From an uncultured Bacteroides sp. (lineage in GTDB: Bacteria; Bacteroidota; Bacteroidia; Bacteroidales; Bacteroidaceae), in the NCBI RefSeq assembly GCF_900547205.1, contig NZ_URFY01000034.1, forward strand, positions 1 through 52,527: a DNA stretch of 52,527 bases, read 5' to 3'. Below, in pieces: positions 1 to 7,704 of this stretch (its first letter is position 1; the number at the start of each line of letters is the position of its first letter). The translations under genes were made by a program, and so were the position numbers. The notes under the pieces were generated by a model that saw only the letters and a list, made by a program, of their open reading frames with translations, was not told the origin of the DNA and ran no database searches.

Positions 1-138
1 TGGCTTATTTAAGACTAATTTTCCACTCTCTTATTTTGCTGCTGCAAACTTAGAGTTAATTAGGTTGCAATATTAGAAGATATTTGCAAGACATAGGTAG
101 ATTAAATGTTCTATTAAGTGTAATAATTAGTTTTACTA

Positions 139-354
139 TCAGATCAGTTTAAGCTCAAATGTATGTTTCCCGGCTTCTAGCTCAATGGAGGGGGCTCCTT
201 TTACATTTGCCGGCAAATATAGAGTTGCGCAGCTGTTGGCAGGGATGATTACGGTATACACAATACTTTTTTCTTACCACTTGCCCGCTTCCTGAGCAAA
301 GGTTATGTGCAATGCAAGGGAAAGAAAAACTATAAACAGATATACTTTTTTCAT
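139..354 (-). pseudogene. Remnant of a secreted protein, probably an alpha-L-rhamnosidase-like glycosidase (signal peptide joined to a C-terminal tail)
   Basis: Read from the ATG at 354, the frame gives a clear signal peptide (MKKVYLFIVFLSLALHITFA, then QEAGKW) and a TAA stop at 276-274. The same frame continues past the stop for 45 codons, with YTVIIPANSCATLYLPANV, to a TGA at 141-139. The tail resembles the last beta-sandwich strands of GH78-type rhamnosidases. The simplest reading is a large internal deletion that fused the two ends of one gene, followed by or including a nonsense codon. The 25-residue secreted peptide could still be made, but nothing shows that it works. Family assignment of the tail is from motif memory and is moderate; the decay is directly visible. 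Confidence 0.5.
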
Positions 355-396
355 GGTTGATAGTTGCTGGGGTGCGTATTGAAGTAATTAAATAAA

Positions 397-441
397 AATG
401 ATGAATGACTGTACTTGGATTCGGTATAGACATTCATCATT
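397..441. terminator. Possible terminator between the gene remnant and pepP
   Basis: An 11-bp perfect inverted repeat (397-407 AATGATGAATG and 431-441 CATTCATCATT) encloses a 23-nt loop and lies just past the end of pepP, which reads toward it. It is A/T-rich and has no long T tract, so this is a weak call. Confidence 0.3.
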
Positions 442-463
442 CATTTTATAGACAGTGTGTTAG

Positions 464-1837
464 TTATCGCAGTGCTTCGACTTCTTCCGGTTTCAAAGGA
501 ATTTTCTTGCCTAGTCTGCGGGCACCGTTTTCTGTAATCAGATAATCTTCTTCATTGCGGATACCGCCGAAATCTTTGTAAGTTTCCACCTTTTCATAGT
601 TGATGAAATTAACAAATTTCTTTTCCGCTTTCCACATATCTATTAGTTCGGGGATGAAATAGATGCCCGGTTCTACCGTATGCACAAATCCCGGTTCCAA
701 TGGAATAGCCAGACGTTGAGATTTGCGGCCGAACTGAGTGCTCTTCGGTTGACCGTTGTATCCTACCCATAATTCTCCCAAATTTTCCATGTCATGAACG
801 TCCAGTCCCATCATATGACCCAATCCATGTGGGTAAAACAGTGCATGAGCACCTTCACGGACAGCATCTTCAGCATTTCCTTTCATCAATCCGAGAGTTT
901 TCATACCCTCTACCATTACGCGGGCTGACAATTCGTATACATCCATATAAGGAATGCCCGGGCGAAGTGCTTTCACTGATTCCAGATGCATAGCGTTTTG
1001 TATTTCGTAAACTTCGCGTTGGCGGGTGGTGAATTTCTTATCAGCAGGAACTGTGGATGACATATCGCCTGCATAGCCCGATTCAACTTCCGCTCCGGCA
1101 TCGATTAGGAACAAATCACCGGATTTCACCAGATTGCCGTGATAATGGTTGTGCAATGTCTGTCCGTTGATAGTGGCGATGGTGGCAAAAGAAAGTTGGC
1201 AGTTGTTGGCTTCTGCTACCCGATTCATTTCCGCTACCACTTCATATTCGTACATACCCGGGCGAATAACTTTCATGGCTGTAATATGCATATCGGCGGT
1301 TACGTCACAAGCTTTTTCAATCTCTACTATTTCTTCAGTAGATTTATAATTTCGTTGAGCTATGACAGCACGGATGAAAGGAACGGAGCCTTCCTGCCGG
1401 GTAGGTGGTACGCCTAGCCAATCCATCAATTTCAATTTATGTTCGGGACGATAAGGAGGGAGATAGTGAACGGCTTGGCCTTTCTGCACACACTTATGGA
1501 GATAACCTACAATGTCGGCGGACGGCATTAGATTTTCTACGCCTACACGTTCGCATTTATCACGTAAAGTCGGCTGTGAACCCATCCATACAATAGCGTC
1601 GATAGACAATTCATCACCAAAGATGATTTCTTTATCTTCGTCAATATCGATAATTGCCGAAAGTCCGGCGCTAGAAAGTCCGAAGTAATAAAGGAAGGTT
1701 GAATCCTGACGATACCTGAAGGTGTTATCTTCATAATTCAGTCCACACTCGTCATTTCCTAGGAATAACAATACTCCGGAGCCTAAATTCTTTTTCAGCA
1801 GGGCTCGGCGCTGCATATACGTTTCTTTGGCAAACAT
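464..1837 (-). CDS. pepP: Xaa-Pro aminopeptidase (M24B family)
   Basis: This cytoplasmic metallopeptidase removes an N-terminal residue that precedes proline. The 457-residue protein has an aminopeptidase-P N-terminal domain (about 1-140) and a pita-bread M24 domain (about 170-450). Metal ligands are visible: D246 in IDAGAE, D258 in AGDMS, H341 in HGLGHMMGLDVHD, E389 in HTVEPGIYF and E429 in GIRNEEDYLIT. H337 and H348 of the same His-rich motif are also present. Length matches the family and no signal peptide is seen. It is transcribed alone and divergently from rpoN; a -7 box TATCTTTG (reverse strand, 1870-1863) lies 26 bp before the ATG. Confidence 0.95.
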   Translation of the reverse strand: MFAKETYMQRRALLKKNLGSGVLLFLGNDECGLNYEDNTFRYRQDSTFLYYFGLSSAGLSAIIDIDEDKEIIFGDELSIDAIVWMGSQPTLRDKCERVGVENLMPSADIVGYLHKCVQKGQAVHYLPPYRPEHKLKLMDWLGVPPTRQEGSVPFIRAVIAQRNYKSTEEIVEIEKACDVTADMHITAMKVIRPGMYEYEVVAEMNRVAEANNCQLSFATIATINGQTLHNHYHGNLVKSGDLFLIDAGAEVESGYAGDMSSTVPADKKFTTRQREVYEIQNAMHLESVKALRPGIPYMDVYELSARVMVEGMKTLGLMKGNAEDAVREGAHALFYPHGLGHMMGLDVHDMENLGELWVGYNGQPKSTQFGRKSQRLAIPLEPGFVHTVEPGIYFIPELIDMWKAEKKFVNFINYEKVETYKDFGGIRNEEDYLITENGARRLGKKIPLKPEEVEALR

Positions 1838-1862
1838 ATGTCCTAATTTTTAAGTTATGCAA

Positions 1863-1870
1863 CAAAGATA
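1863..1870 (-). promoter_or_regulatory. -7 promoter box of pepP
   Basis: On the minus strand this reads TATCTTTG, a full match to the Bacteroides -7 consensus TANNTTTG, 25 nt upstream of the pepP ATG. No convincing TTTG is placed 19-21 nt further up. Confidence 0.6.
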
Positions 1871-1934
1871 ACGAATTTTGTGTTATAGGATTAAAAATAA
1901 TCCCCCTAATCTGTGTAATCTCTAGTTAAAAAGT

Positions 1935-1942
1935 TACTTTTG
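1935..1942 (+). promoter_or_regulatory. -7 promoter box of the rpoN run
   Basis: TACTTTTG matches TANNTTTG and lies 31 nt before the rpoN ATG. At the expected distance upstream is TGTG (1912-1915), a partial -33 box. The region is shared with the divergent pepP promoter. Confidence 0.55.
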
Positions 1943-1973
1943 TAGCGAGAAACAGTAGAAAGCAATAACGAAT

Positions 1974-3458
1974 ATGGCACAAGGTTCCCGTCAAATACAA
2001 TCGCAGGCGCAACAACAGGTACAAACACTTTCGCCCCAGCAGATTCTGGTTGTGAAACTGTTGGAGCTTCCCGCAGTAGAGCTGGAAGACCGTATCCATG
2101 CCGAACTGTTAGAAAATCCTGCACTTGAAGAAGGACAAAACGATGCTAGTACGGATGAATATTCCGATGGCGACAGCTCGGAAGATGGTATGGACAGTGA
2201 TGCCAACGACTATGATTCTATAGGTGATTATCTCACCGAAGACGATATCCCCGACTATAAATTACAAGAGAGCAACCGCTCAAAAGACGATCAGGCGGAA
2301 AATATCCCGTTTTCCGATTCCACTTCTTTTTATGAAATCCTGAAAGAACAACTTCGTGAACGTAATCTAACAGAACATCAAAGTGAACTGGTAGAGTATC
2401 TGATCGGCTCATTAGACGATGACGGGCTGCTCCGCAAATCTTTGGAAAGTATTTGCGACGAACTGGCAATCTACGCTGGCGTAGAATCGACGGAAGAAGA
2501 ACTGGAAGAGGCATTGTGCATCTTGCAAGACTTTGATCCGGCAGGCATTGGTGCACGAAGTTTGCAGGAATGTCTGATGATACAGATTTGCCGGAAGAAA
2601 GATGAAGAGAAAAAACCGGGTCCTGTATTGGAGTTGGAAGAACGAATCATCAATGAGTGCTATGAGGAATTTACCCGCAAACATTGGGAAAAGATAGTGA
2701 AGAAGCTCGATGTTGACGAAGACGAATTTAAGGAAGCACTTGCTGAAATCACCAAACTGAATCCACGTCCGGGTGCTTCTCTGGGAGAAACTATCGGAAG
2801 GAATCTTCAACAGATAATTCCCGACTTTATCGTAGAAACCGATGATGACGGGATAATCACCGTCAGCCTTAATAATCGTAATGTTCCCGAACTCCGCATG
2901 AGTCGTGACTTCACGGAAATGGTGGAAGAACATACAAAGAATAAAGCCAATCAATCCAAAGAATCCAAAGAAGCGATGATGTTTCTGAAGCAGAAAATGG
3001 ATGCAGCGCAAGGGTTCATCGATGCCATCAAGCAGCGGCAGAATACATTGATGAACACCATGGAGGCAATTGTCGATATGCAGCGTCCTTTCTTCCTTGA
3101 AGGAGATGAGTATCTGCTGAAGCCGATGATTTTGAAAAATGTAGCCGAACGTACCGGACTGGATATATCCACCATCTCACGTGTCAGCAACAGCAAATAT
3201 GTGCAGACCAATTTTGGAATCTATCCGTTAAAGTTCTTTTTCAATGATGGATATACCACTGAGGATGGAGAAGAAAAGTCTGTACGTGAAATCCGTAAGA
3301 TATTGCAAGAATGCATTGATGGAGAAAATAAAAAGAAGCCGCTGACGGATGATGAACTGGCAGAAATATTAAAAGAGAAAGGCTATCCCATCGCTCGTCG
3401 AACGGTAGCCAAGTATCGTCAGCAATTGAATATACCCGTAGCAAGATTAAGAAAATAA
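1974..3458 (+). CDS. rpoN: RNA polymerase sigma-54 factor
   Basis: Sigma-54 directs RNA polymerase to -24/-12 promoters that need an AAA+ activator. The 494-residue protein has the Gln-rich activator-interacting region I (SRQIQSQAQQQVQTLSPQQ, about 4-25), an acidic region II (about 50-110), the core-binding domain, an HTH (GLDISTISRVSNSKYVQT) and the C-terminal RpoN box ARRTVAKYRQ (474-483). Length and domain order are normal for Bacteroidota. It is the first gene of a same-strand run with a PAP2-like gene 18 bp downstream. No sigma-54 activator is encoded in the window, so its targets cannot be read here. Confidence 0.97.
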   Translation: MAQGSRQIQSQAQQQVQTLSPQQILVVKLLELPAVELEDRIHAELLENPALEEGQNDASTDEYSDGDSSEDGMDSDANDYDSIGDYLTEDDIPDYKLQESNRSKDDQAENIPFSDSTSFYEILKEQLRERNLTEHQSELVEYLIGSLDDDGLLRKSLESICDELAIYAGVESTEEELEEALCILQDFDPAGIGARSLQECLMIQICRKKDEEKKPGPVLELEERIINECYEEFTRKHWEKIVKKLDVDEDEFKEALAEITKLNPRPGASLGETIGRNLQQIIPDFIVETDDDGIITVSLNNRNVPELRMSRDFTEMVEEHTKNKANQSKESKEAMMFLKQKMDAAQGFIDAIKQRQNTLMNTMEAIVDMQRPFFLEGDEYLLKPMILKNVAERTGLDISTISRVSNSKYVQTNFGIYPLKFFFNDGYTTEDGEEKSVREIRKILQECIDGENKKKPLTDDELAEILKEKGYPIARRTVAKYRQQLNIPVARLRK

Positions 3459-3476
3459 AACTATTAATAAACAACC

Positions 3477-4148
3477 ATGGATAGAGAGAGAGAGCATATC
3501 ATAGCGGATAAGACAATGTTGCAGGTGGCGAGAGTTACCTCCATGGTATTTACTCCGTTTTCTATTCCGTTTTTATCGTTTCTGGTGCTATTCCTGTTTT
3601 CTTATCTTCGCATCATGCCGATAAAATATAAGTTGATTGTACTGGGAATAGTGTACTGCTTCACCATACTGACCCCTACCATCACCATCTTCTTGTTCCG
3701 TAAAATCAATGGGTTCGACCGTCAGGAAATGAGCGAGCGTAAGAAACGCTATGTACCTATTATGTTGACTATCATCTCATACGTATTCTGTCTGTTGATG
3801 ATGCGTAAGCTGAATATCCCTTGGTATATGACAGGCATTATTCTGGCATCACTGGTGGTATCTATCATATGTATCCTGGTGAATCTGAAATGGAAATTGA
3901 GTGAACATATGGCCGGAATAGGCGGAGTGATAGGAGGATTGGTCTCTTTCAGTGAGTTATTCACTTATAATCCGGTAGTGTGGTTGTGCTTGTTTATTCT
4001 GATAGCCGGCATACTGGGTTCTGCACGGATTACCTTGGGACATCACACATTGGGTGAAGTGCTTTCCGGATTTGCAGTCGGTTTGGTTTGCGCCATTCTA
4101 GTACTCCATCCGCTGTATAATATCTATTTTCTGCTATTTTTATTTTAA
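3477..4148 (+). CDS. PAP2-like integral membrane protein
   Basis: The 223-residue protein has six or more hydrophobic segments. Its C-terminal stretch (SARITLGHHTLGEVLSGFAVG) resembles the last two motifs of type 2 phosphatidic acid phosphatases (SRxxxxxHxxxDV). Here the His is kept but the usual Asp is Glu, and the first KxxxxxxRP motif is not obvious. It may be a membrane lipid phosphatase or a catalytically degenerate relative. It lies 18 bp after rpoN and 31 bp before gcvH, so it is probably co-transcribed. Membrane location is clear; activity is inferred. Confidence 0.8.
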   Translation: MDREREHIIADKTMLQVARVTSMVFTPFSIPFLSFLVLFLFSYLRIMPIKYKLIVLGIVYCFTILTPTITIFLFRKINGFDRQEMSERKKRYVPIMLTIISYVFCLLMMRKLNIPWYMTGIILASLVVSIICILVNLKWKLSEHMAGIGGVIGGLVSFSELFTYNPVVWLCLFILIAGILGSARITLGHHTLGEVLSGFAVGLVCAILVLHPLYNIYFLLFLF

Positions 4149-4179
4149 CAACAGTATAAATCCTAAAAAACTAATTATT

Positions 4180-4560
4180 ATGAACTTTCCACAGAATTTA
4201 AAGTACACGAACGAACACGAATGGATTCGCGTTGAAGGAGACATTGCTTATGTTGGTATCACAGACTATGCACAGGAACAACTGGGTGACATTGTATTTG
4301 TCGATATACCTGCCGTAGGCGAAACGCTGGAAGCTGGCGAAACCTTCGGAACAATTGAAGTAGTAAAAACTATTTCCGATCTTTTCCTGCCGGTGGCTGG
4401 TGAAGTGCTCGAACAAAACGAAGCATTGGAAGAAACTCCTGAATTGGTGAACAAAGATCCTTATGGCGAAGGTTGGCTGATAAAGATGAAGCCGGCAGAC
4501 GTAAAGGATGTAGAAGACCTGATGGACGCTGAGGCTTATAAAGAAGTGATTAACGGGTAA
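4180..4560 (+). CDS. gcvH: Glycine cleavage system H protein
   Basis: This is the lipoyl carrier protein that shuttles the aminomethyl group between the P, T and L proteins of glycine cleavage. The 126-residue protein is the full family length. The lipoyl-lysine is K63 in the hairpin IEVVKTISDLFLPVAGEV; the N-terminal NEHEWIRVEGDIAYVGITDYAQ and the C-terminal NKDPYGEGWLIKMKP are diagnostic. The gcvT and gcvP genes are not in the window, so H protein is encoded apart from its partners, beside purE. That fits a link between one-carbon and purine metabolism, but that is inference. Confidence 0.96.
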   Translation: MNFPQNLKYTNEHEWIRVEGDIAYVGITDYAQEQLGDIVFVDIPAVGETLEAGETFGTIEVVKTISDLFLPVAGEVLEQNEALEETPELVNKDPYGEGWLIKMKPADVKDVEDLMDAEAYKEVING

Positions 4561-4658
4561 GTGATAAGTGATTAGCGGCTGCTAATTGCTGAGTGAAATC
4601 ACGACACGTTATCTGAATATATTAATCACTAATCACTAATACATTAATCGTTAAAGAA
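4560..4658 (+). repeat. gcvH-purE spacer with TTAATCACT repeats
   Basis: The 98-bp gap holds AGTGATTAG near 4566 and the tandem ATTAATCACTAATCACTA at 4621-4638. The same 18-mer occurs in the purE-ispG gap (5207-5224). The arms could form a long-loop hairpin. This is an intergenic repeat, not a gene. Confidence 0.6.
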
Positions 4659-5168
4659 ATGACCCCAATTGTAAGTATCATCATGGGCAGCACGTCTGAC
4701 CTTCCCGTAATGGAGAAGGCTGCACAACTGCTGAATGATATGCATGTACCGTTCGAAATGAACGCTCTTTCTGCTCACCGCACGCCAGAGGCTGTGGAAG
4801 AGTTTGCTAAGAATGCCCGTGCCCGTGGCATTAAAGTGATTATTGCTGCTGCCGGAATGGCTGCCGCATTGCCCGGTGTGATAGCGGCCAATACGACACT
4901 TCCGGTGATTGGAGTACCCGTAAAAGGTTCCGTGCTCGATGGTATGGATGCACTTTACTCCATCATTCAGATGCCTCCGGGCATACCTGTAGCAACGGTT
5001 GCTATCAATGGAGCAATGAATGCCGCCATTCTTGCCGTTCAGATGCTGGCTTTGAGTGACGCCGCTTTGGCAGAATCTTTTGCTGCTTACAAAGATGGAT
5101 TGAAAAAGAAAATCGTAAAGGCGAACGAAGAACTGAAAGAAGTGAAGTTCGAATATAAAACGAACTGA
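4659..5168 (+). CDS. purE: N5-carboxyaminoimidazole ribonucleotide mutase
   Basis: PurE interconverts N5-CAIR and CAIR in de novo purine synthesis. The 169-residue protein has the class I signature: MGSTSDLPVMEKA (phosphate-binding loop, SD pair), SAHRTPEAVEEF with the catalytic His, then AAAGMAAALPGVIAANTTLPVIGVPV and QMPPGIPVATVAING. Length is typical. No purK lies next to it. It sits 98 bp after gcvH and 76 bp before ispG, with a related repeat in both gaps, which may separate or stabilise message segments. Confidence 0.96.
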   Translation: MTPIVSIIMGSTSDLPVMEKAAQLLNDMHVPFEMNALSAHRTPEAVEEFAKNARARGIKVIIAAAGMAAALPGVIAANTTLPVIGVPVKGSVLDGMDALYSIIQMPPGIPVATVAINGAMNAAILAVQMLALSDAALAESFAAYKDGLKKKIVKANEELKEVKFEYKTN

Positions 5169-5190
5169 AAGTAACGATAAACGGGTAAGC

Positions 5191-5220
5191 GATTAGTGAT
5201 TAACCCATTAATCACTAATC
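5191..5220 (+). repeat. Perfect 13-bp hairpin between purE and ispG
   Basis: GATTAGTGATTAA (5191-5203) and TTAATCACTAATC (5208-5220) are perfect reverse complements with a 4-nt loop CCCA. A further copy of CTAATCACTAATAAC follows at 5230-5244 just before the ispG start. There is no T tract, so it is not a standard terminator. Confidence 0.7.
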
Positions 5221-5244
5221 ACTATCTCACTAATCACTAATAAC

Positions 5245-7080
5245 GTGGATATATTCAATTATTTTCGGAGAGAGACTACAGAAGTAAATATTGGGGCTGT
5301 ACCGTTGGGTGGCCCCAATTCTGTTCGTATCCAGTCGATGACCAATACATCGACTATGGACACGGAAGCTTGTGTGGAACAGGCGAAACGAATCGTCGAC
5401 GCAGGTGGCGAGTATGTCCGCCTGACTACACAGGGCGTTAAGGAAGCGGAAAACCTGATGAATATCAATATAGGTTTGCGCAGTCAAGAATATATGGTTC
5501 CATTGGTTGCCGATGTACATTTCAATCCGAAGGTAGCCGATGTAGCAGCACAGTATGCTGAAAAGGTGCGCATCAATCCGGGAAACTATGTGGATGCGGC
5601 GCGTACCTTTAAGCAATTGGAATATACCGATGAAGAGTATGCTCAGGAAATACAGAAGATTCGCGACCGCTTTGTTCCGTTTCTCAATATTTGCAAGGAG
5701 AATCATACCGCCATCCGTATCGGTGTGAATCATGGTTCTTTGTCCGACCGCATCATGTCGCGTTACGGCGATACGCCCGAAGGAATGGTAGAATCCTGTA
5801 TGGAGTTTCTTCGTATCTGTGTCGAAGAGCATTTTTCGGATGTCGTTATTTCGATAAAGGCATCCAATACGGTGGTGATGGTGAAAACCGTCCGACTGCT
5901 GGCAGAGGTGATGGAGCAAGAAGGCATGGCTTTTCCTTTACATCTCGGAGTGACGGAAGCTGGAGATGGAGAGGACGGACGTATCAAGTCTGCCCTAGGC
6001 ATCGGAGCCCTTCTGAGTGACGGGCTGGGAGATACGATTCGAGTATCCTTGAGTGAAGCTCCCGAAGCGGAGATTCCCGTTGCCCGCAAATTGGTAGATT
6101 ATATCATGCTGAGGCAGAATCATCCTTATATTCCGGGGTTGGAAGCGAAAGAATTTAATTATCTGTCCCCTTCGCGGAGGAAGACGCAGGCTGTGCGTAA
6201 TATAGGAGGGGAGCACGTGCCCATAGTGATTGCCGACCGCATGGATGGAAAGACAGAAGTGAATCCGCAGTTTACTCCGGACTATATCTATGCCGGAAGA
6301 GCTTTGCCCGAACAGCGTGAGGAAGGAGTGGAGTATATTCTTGATGCCGATGTATGGGTAGGAGAGTCCGGCACATGGCCTGCTTTCAATCATGCGCAAC
6401 TGCCTTTGATGGGCGGATGCAACGCTGAACTAAAGTTTCTCTTTATGCCTTATATGGCGCAGACGGATGAAGTGATTGCTTGTTTGCGACAGCATCCTGA
6501 GGTGGTAATTGTTTCCCAGAGTAATCATCCGAATCGTTTGGGAGAGCATCGTGCACTGGTACATCAACTTATGACGGAAGGTTTGCAGAATCCTGTTGTC
6601 TTCTTCCAGCATTATGCGGAAGATGATGCGGAAGATTTGCAAATCAAGTCTGCTGCTGATATGGGAGCGTTGATCTTCGACGGTCTTTGCGACGGGATTT
6701 TCTTATTCAATCAAGGCGGTCTGACTCATGCCGTGGCCGATGCAACTGCTTTCGGCATATTGCAAGCCGGGCGTACGCGTACTTCGAAAACGGAATATAT
6801 CTCCTGTCCCGGTTGTGGCCGCACGCTGTATGATTTGGAAAAGACGATTGCCCGCATCAAAGCTGCTACATCACACTTGAAAGGTTTGAAGATTGGCATC
6901 ATGGGATGTATTGTGAATGGTCCCGGTGAGATGGCGGATGCAGACTATGGATATGTTGGTGCGGGTCGCGGCAAGATTAGTCTTTATAAAGGAAAGGTGT
7001 GTGTAGAAAAGAACATTCCTGAAGAAGAAGCAGTGGAGAGGCTCTTGGAGTTTATCCGGGCTGACAGGGAAGAATGTTAG
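5245..7080 (+). CDS. ispG: 4-hydroxy-3-methylbut-2-enyl-diphosphate synthase, insert-containing form
   Basis: IspG (GcpE) carries out the reductive step from MEcPP to HMBPP in the MEP isoprenoid pathway. The 611-residue protein is the long three-domain type known from Bacteroidota, Chlamydia and plants: a TIM barrel (about 1-260), an inserted domain (about 270-500) and the [4Fe-4S] domain. Cluster ligands are C521 and C524 in CPGCGRT and C555 in GIMGCIVNGPGE; the catalytic Glu is E562. The start used is a GTG at 5245; no in-frame ATG gives the conserved N-terminus. It ends a same-strand run and is followed by a clear terminator. Confidence 0.96.
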   Translation: MDIFNYFRRETTEVNIGAVPLGGPNSVRIQSMTNTSTMDTEACVEQAKRIVDAGGEYVRLTTQGVKEAENLMNINIGLRSQEYMVPLVADVHFNPKVADVAAQYAEKVRINPGNYVDAARTFKQLEYTDEEYAQEIQKIRDRFVPFLNICKENHTAIRIGVNHGSLSDRIMSRYGDTPEGMVESCMEFLRICVEEHFSDVVISIKASNTVVMVKTVRLLAEVMEQEGMAFPLHLGVTEAGDGEDGRIKSALGIGALLSDGLGDTIRVSLSEAPEAEIPVARKLVDYIMLRQNHPYIPGLEAKEFNYLSPSRRKTQAVRNIGGEHVPIVIADRMDGKTEVNPQFTPDYIYAGRALPEQREEGVEYILDADVWVGESGTWPAFNHAQLPLMGGCNAELKFLFMPYMAQTDEVIACLRQHPEVVIVSQSNHPNRLGEHRALVHQLMTEGLQNPVVFFQHYAEDDAEDLQIKSAADMGALIFDGLCDGIFLFNQGGLTHAVADATAFGILQAGRTRTSKTEYISCPGCGRTLYDLEKTIARIKAATSHLKGLKIGIMGCIVNGPGEMADADYGYVGAGRGKISLYKGKVCVEKNIPEEEAVERLLEFIRADREEC

Positions 7081-7083
7081 TAG

Positions 7084-7110
7084 CGTTTGATTGATACATC
7101 AAACGATTTT
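7084..7110 (+). terminator. Terminator after ispG
   Basis: CGTTTGAT (7084-7091) and ATCAAACG (7098-7105) form a perfect 8-bp stem with a 6-nt loop, followed by ATTTT. It starts 4 bp after the ispG stop. Confidence 0.75.
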
Positions 7111-7192
7111 GGGTTGAAGAATAGGAACTTGATGATTTCATTGGGGTATTTGTTCTAATACCTATGCCGTTTGAAGGATTTCTTCTGTCTCC

Positions 7193-7587
7193 TTCACTTT
7201 TGTTCTGTGTTGCCGATGAATAAGGCGATTGCGGGTGAAGGGCCTCCCCTTCACCCAGCCCTTCACTACACTTTATGTAGCTCAATCATAGTGATGCTTC
7301 GTAACTTTACAATTATAAGTAAAGTTGTTTTGTTATTAGTTTCAACGTGCCTTGAAACTGTAGTTCCACCCTTGTGAAACTATAGTTCCATCCTCGTGAA
7401 ACTATAGTTCCAAAGGCTTTGAAACTCTAGTTTCAAGCAATGGGAACTATGGTTTCAAGCAGTTGGAACTAAAGTTCCAAGCAATGAAACTAAAATATAA
7501 TGCATGAATCATTGGTGAAGTTGCGGTGAAGTTGTTGCCCTTCACCCGTCAACCCCTTATTCATCGGCAATACAGAACAAAAGTGAA
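7193..7587. mobile_element. MITE-like element with 51-bp terminal inverted repeats
   Basis: The left arm 7193-7243 and the right arm 7537-7587 are both 51 nt and match as reverse complements at about 46 of 51 positions, sharing TTCACTTTTGTTCTGT and GCCGATGAATAAGG. The element is 395 bp, has no plausible gene, and contains a palindrome array (7354-7490). Inside the left arm GGGTGAAGGG pairs with CCCCTTCACCC (7233-7256). A weaker extension of the inverted repeat may reach 7163-7170 (TATGCCGT) and 7619-7626 (ACGGCATA). No target-site duplication is obvious. Size and structure suit a non-autonomous element or a large regulatory repeat. Confidence 0.6.
7354..7490. repeat. 22-bp-period palindrome array, core GAAACTATAGTTCC
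   Basis: Seven cores start at 7354, 7376, 7398, 7421, 7443, 7465 and 7486, a spacing of 22,22,23,22,22,21. Cores are near-palindromes: GAAACTGTAGTTCC, GAAACTATAGTTCC twice, GAAACTCTAGTTTC, GGAACTATGGTTTC, GGAACTAAAGTTCC and a half copy. The 8-nt linkers vary. The period equals about two turns of DNA, so equivalent sites face the same side of the helix. Confidence 0.85.
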
Positions 7588-7647
7588 AGGTGAACAGTCT
7601 TTTGCATAATTTCGCTGACGGCATACTAATTGCCTGTTGCTTTCATT

Positions 7648-7662
7648 TGCAACAAAGTTGCA
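7648..7662. promoter_or_regulatory. Putative operator of the metal-efflux operon
   Basis: TGCAACAAAGTTGCA is a perfect 6-bp inverted repeat with a 3-nt centre. It ends 12 bp before the -7 box of the ATPase gene, where a bound repressor would block polymerase. The Fur-family protein encoded by the second gene is the natural candidate ligand. The sequence is clear; the binding partner is inference. Confidence 0.5.
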
Positions 7663-7674
7663 CGAATCATTCGT

Positions 7675-7682
7675 TAACTTTG
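7675..7682 (+). promoter_or_regulatory. -7 promoter box of the P-type ATPase operon
   Basis: TAACTTTG matches TANNTTTG and lies 22 bp before the ATG at 7705. The best TTTG upstream (7646-7649) is 25 nt away, longer than usual, which would suit a regulated promoter. Confidence 0.6.
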
Positions 7683-7704
7683 CACCAAGAAAATACAAAA
7701 GATT

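Noticed and set aside
2412..3011. 199-residue minus-strand open frame in rpoN
   Set aside because: Phe/His/Leu-rich translation typical of the complement of an acidic protein; rpoN is unambiguous.
7354..7490. CRISPR array in the palindrome cluster
   Set aside because: Linkers are only about 8 nt, repeats are palindromic and degenerate, and no cas gene is in the window.
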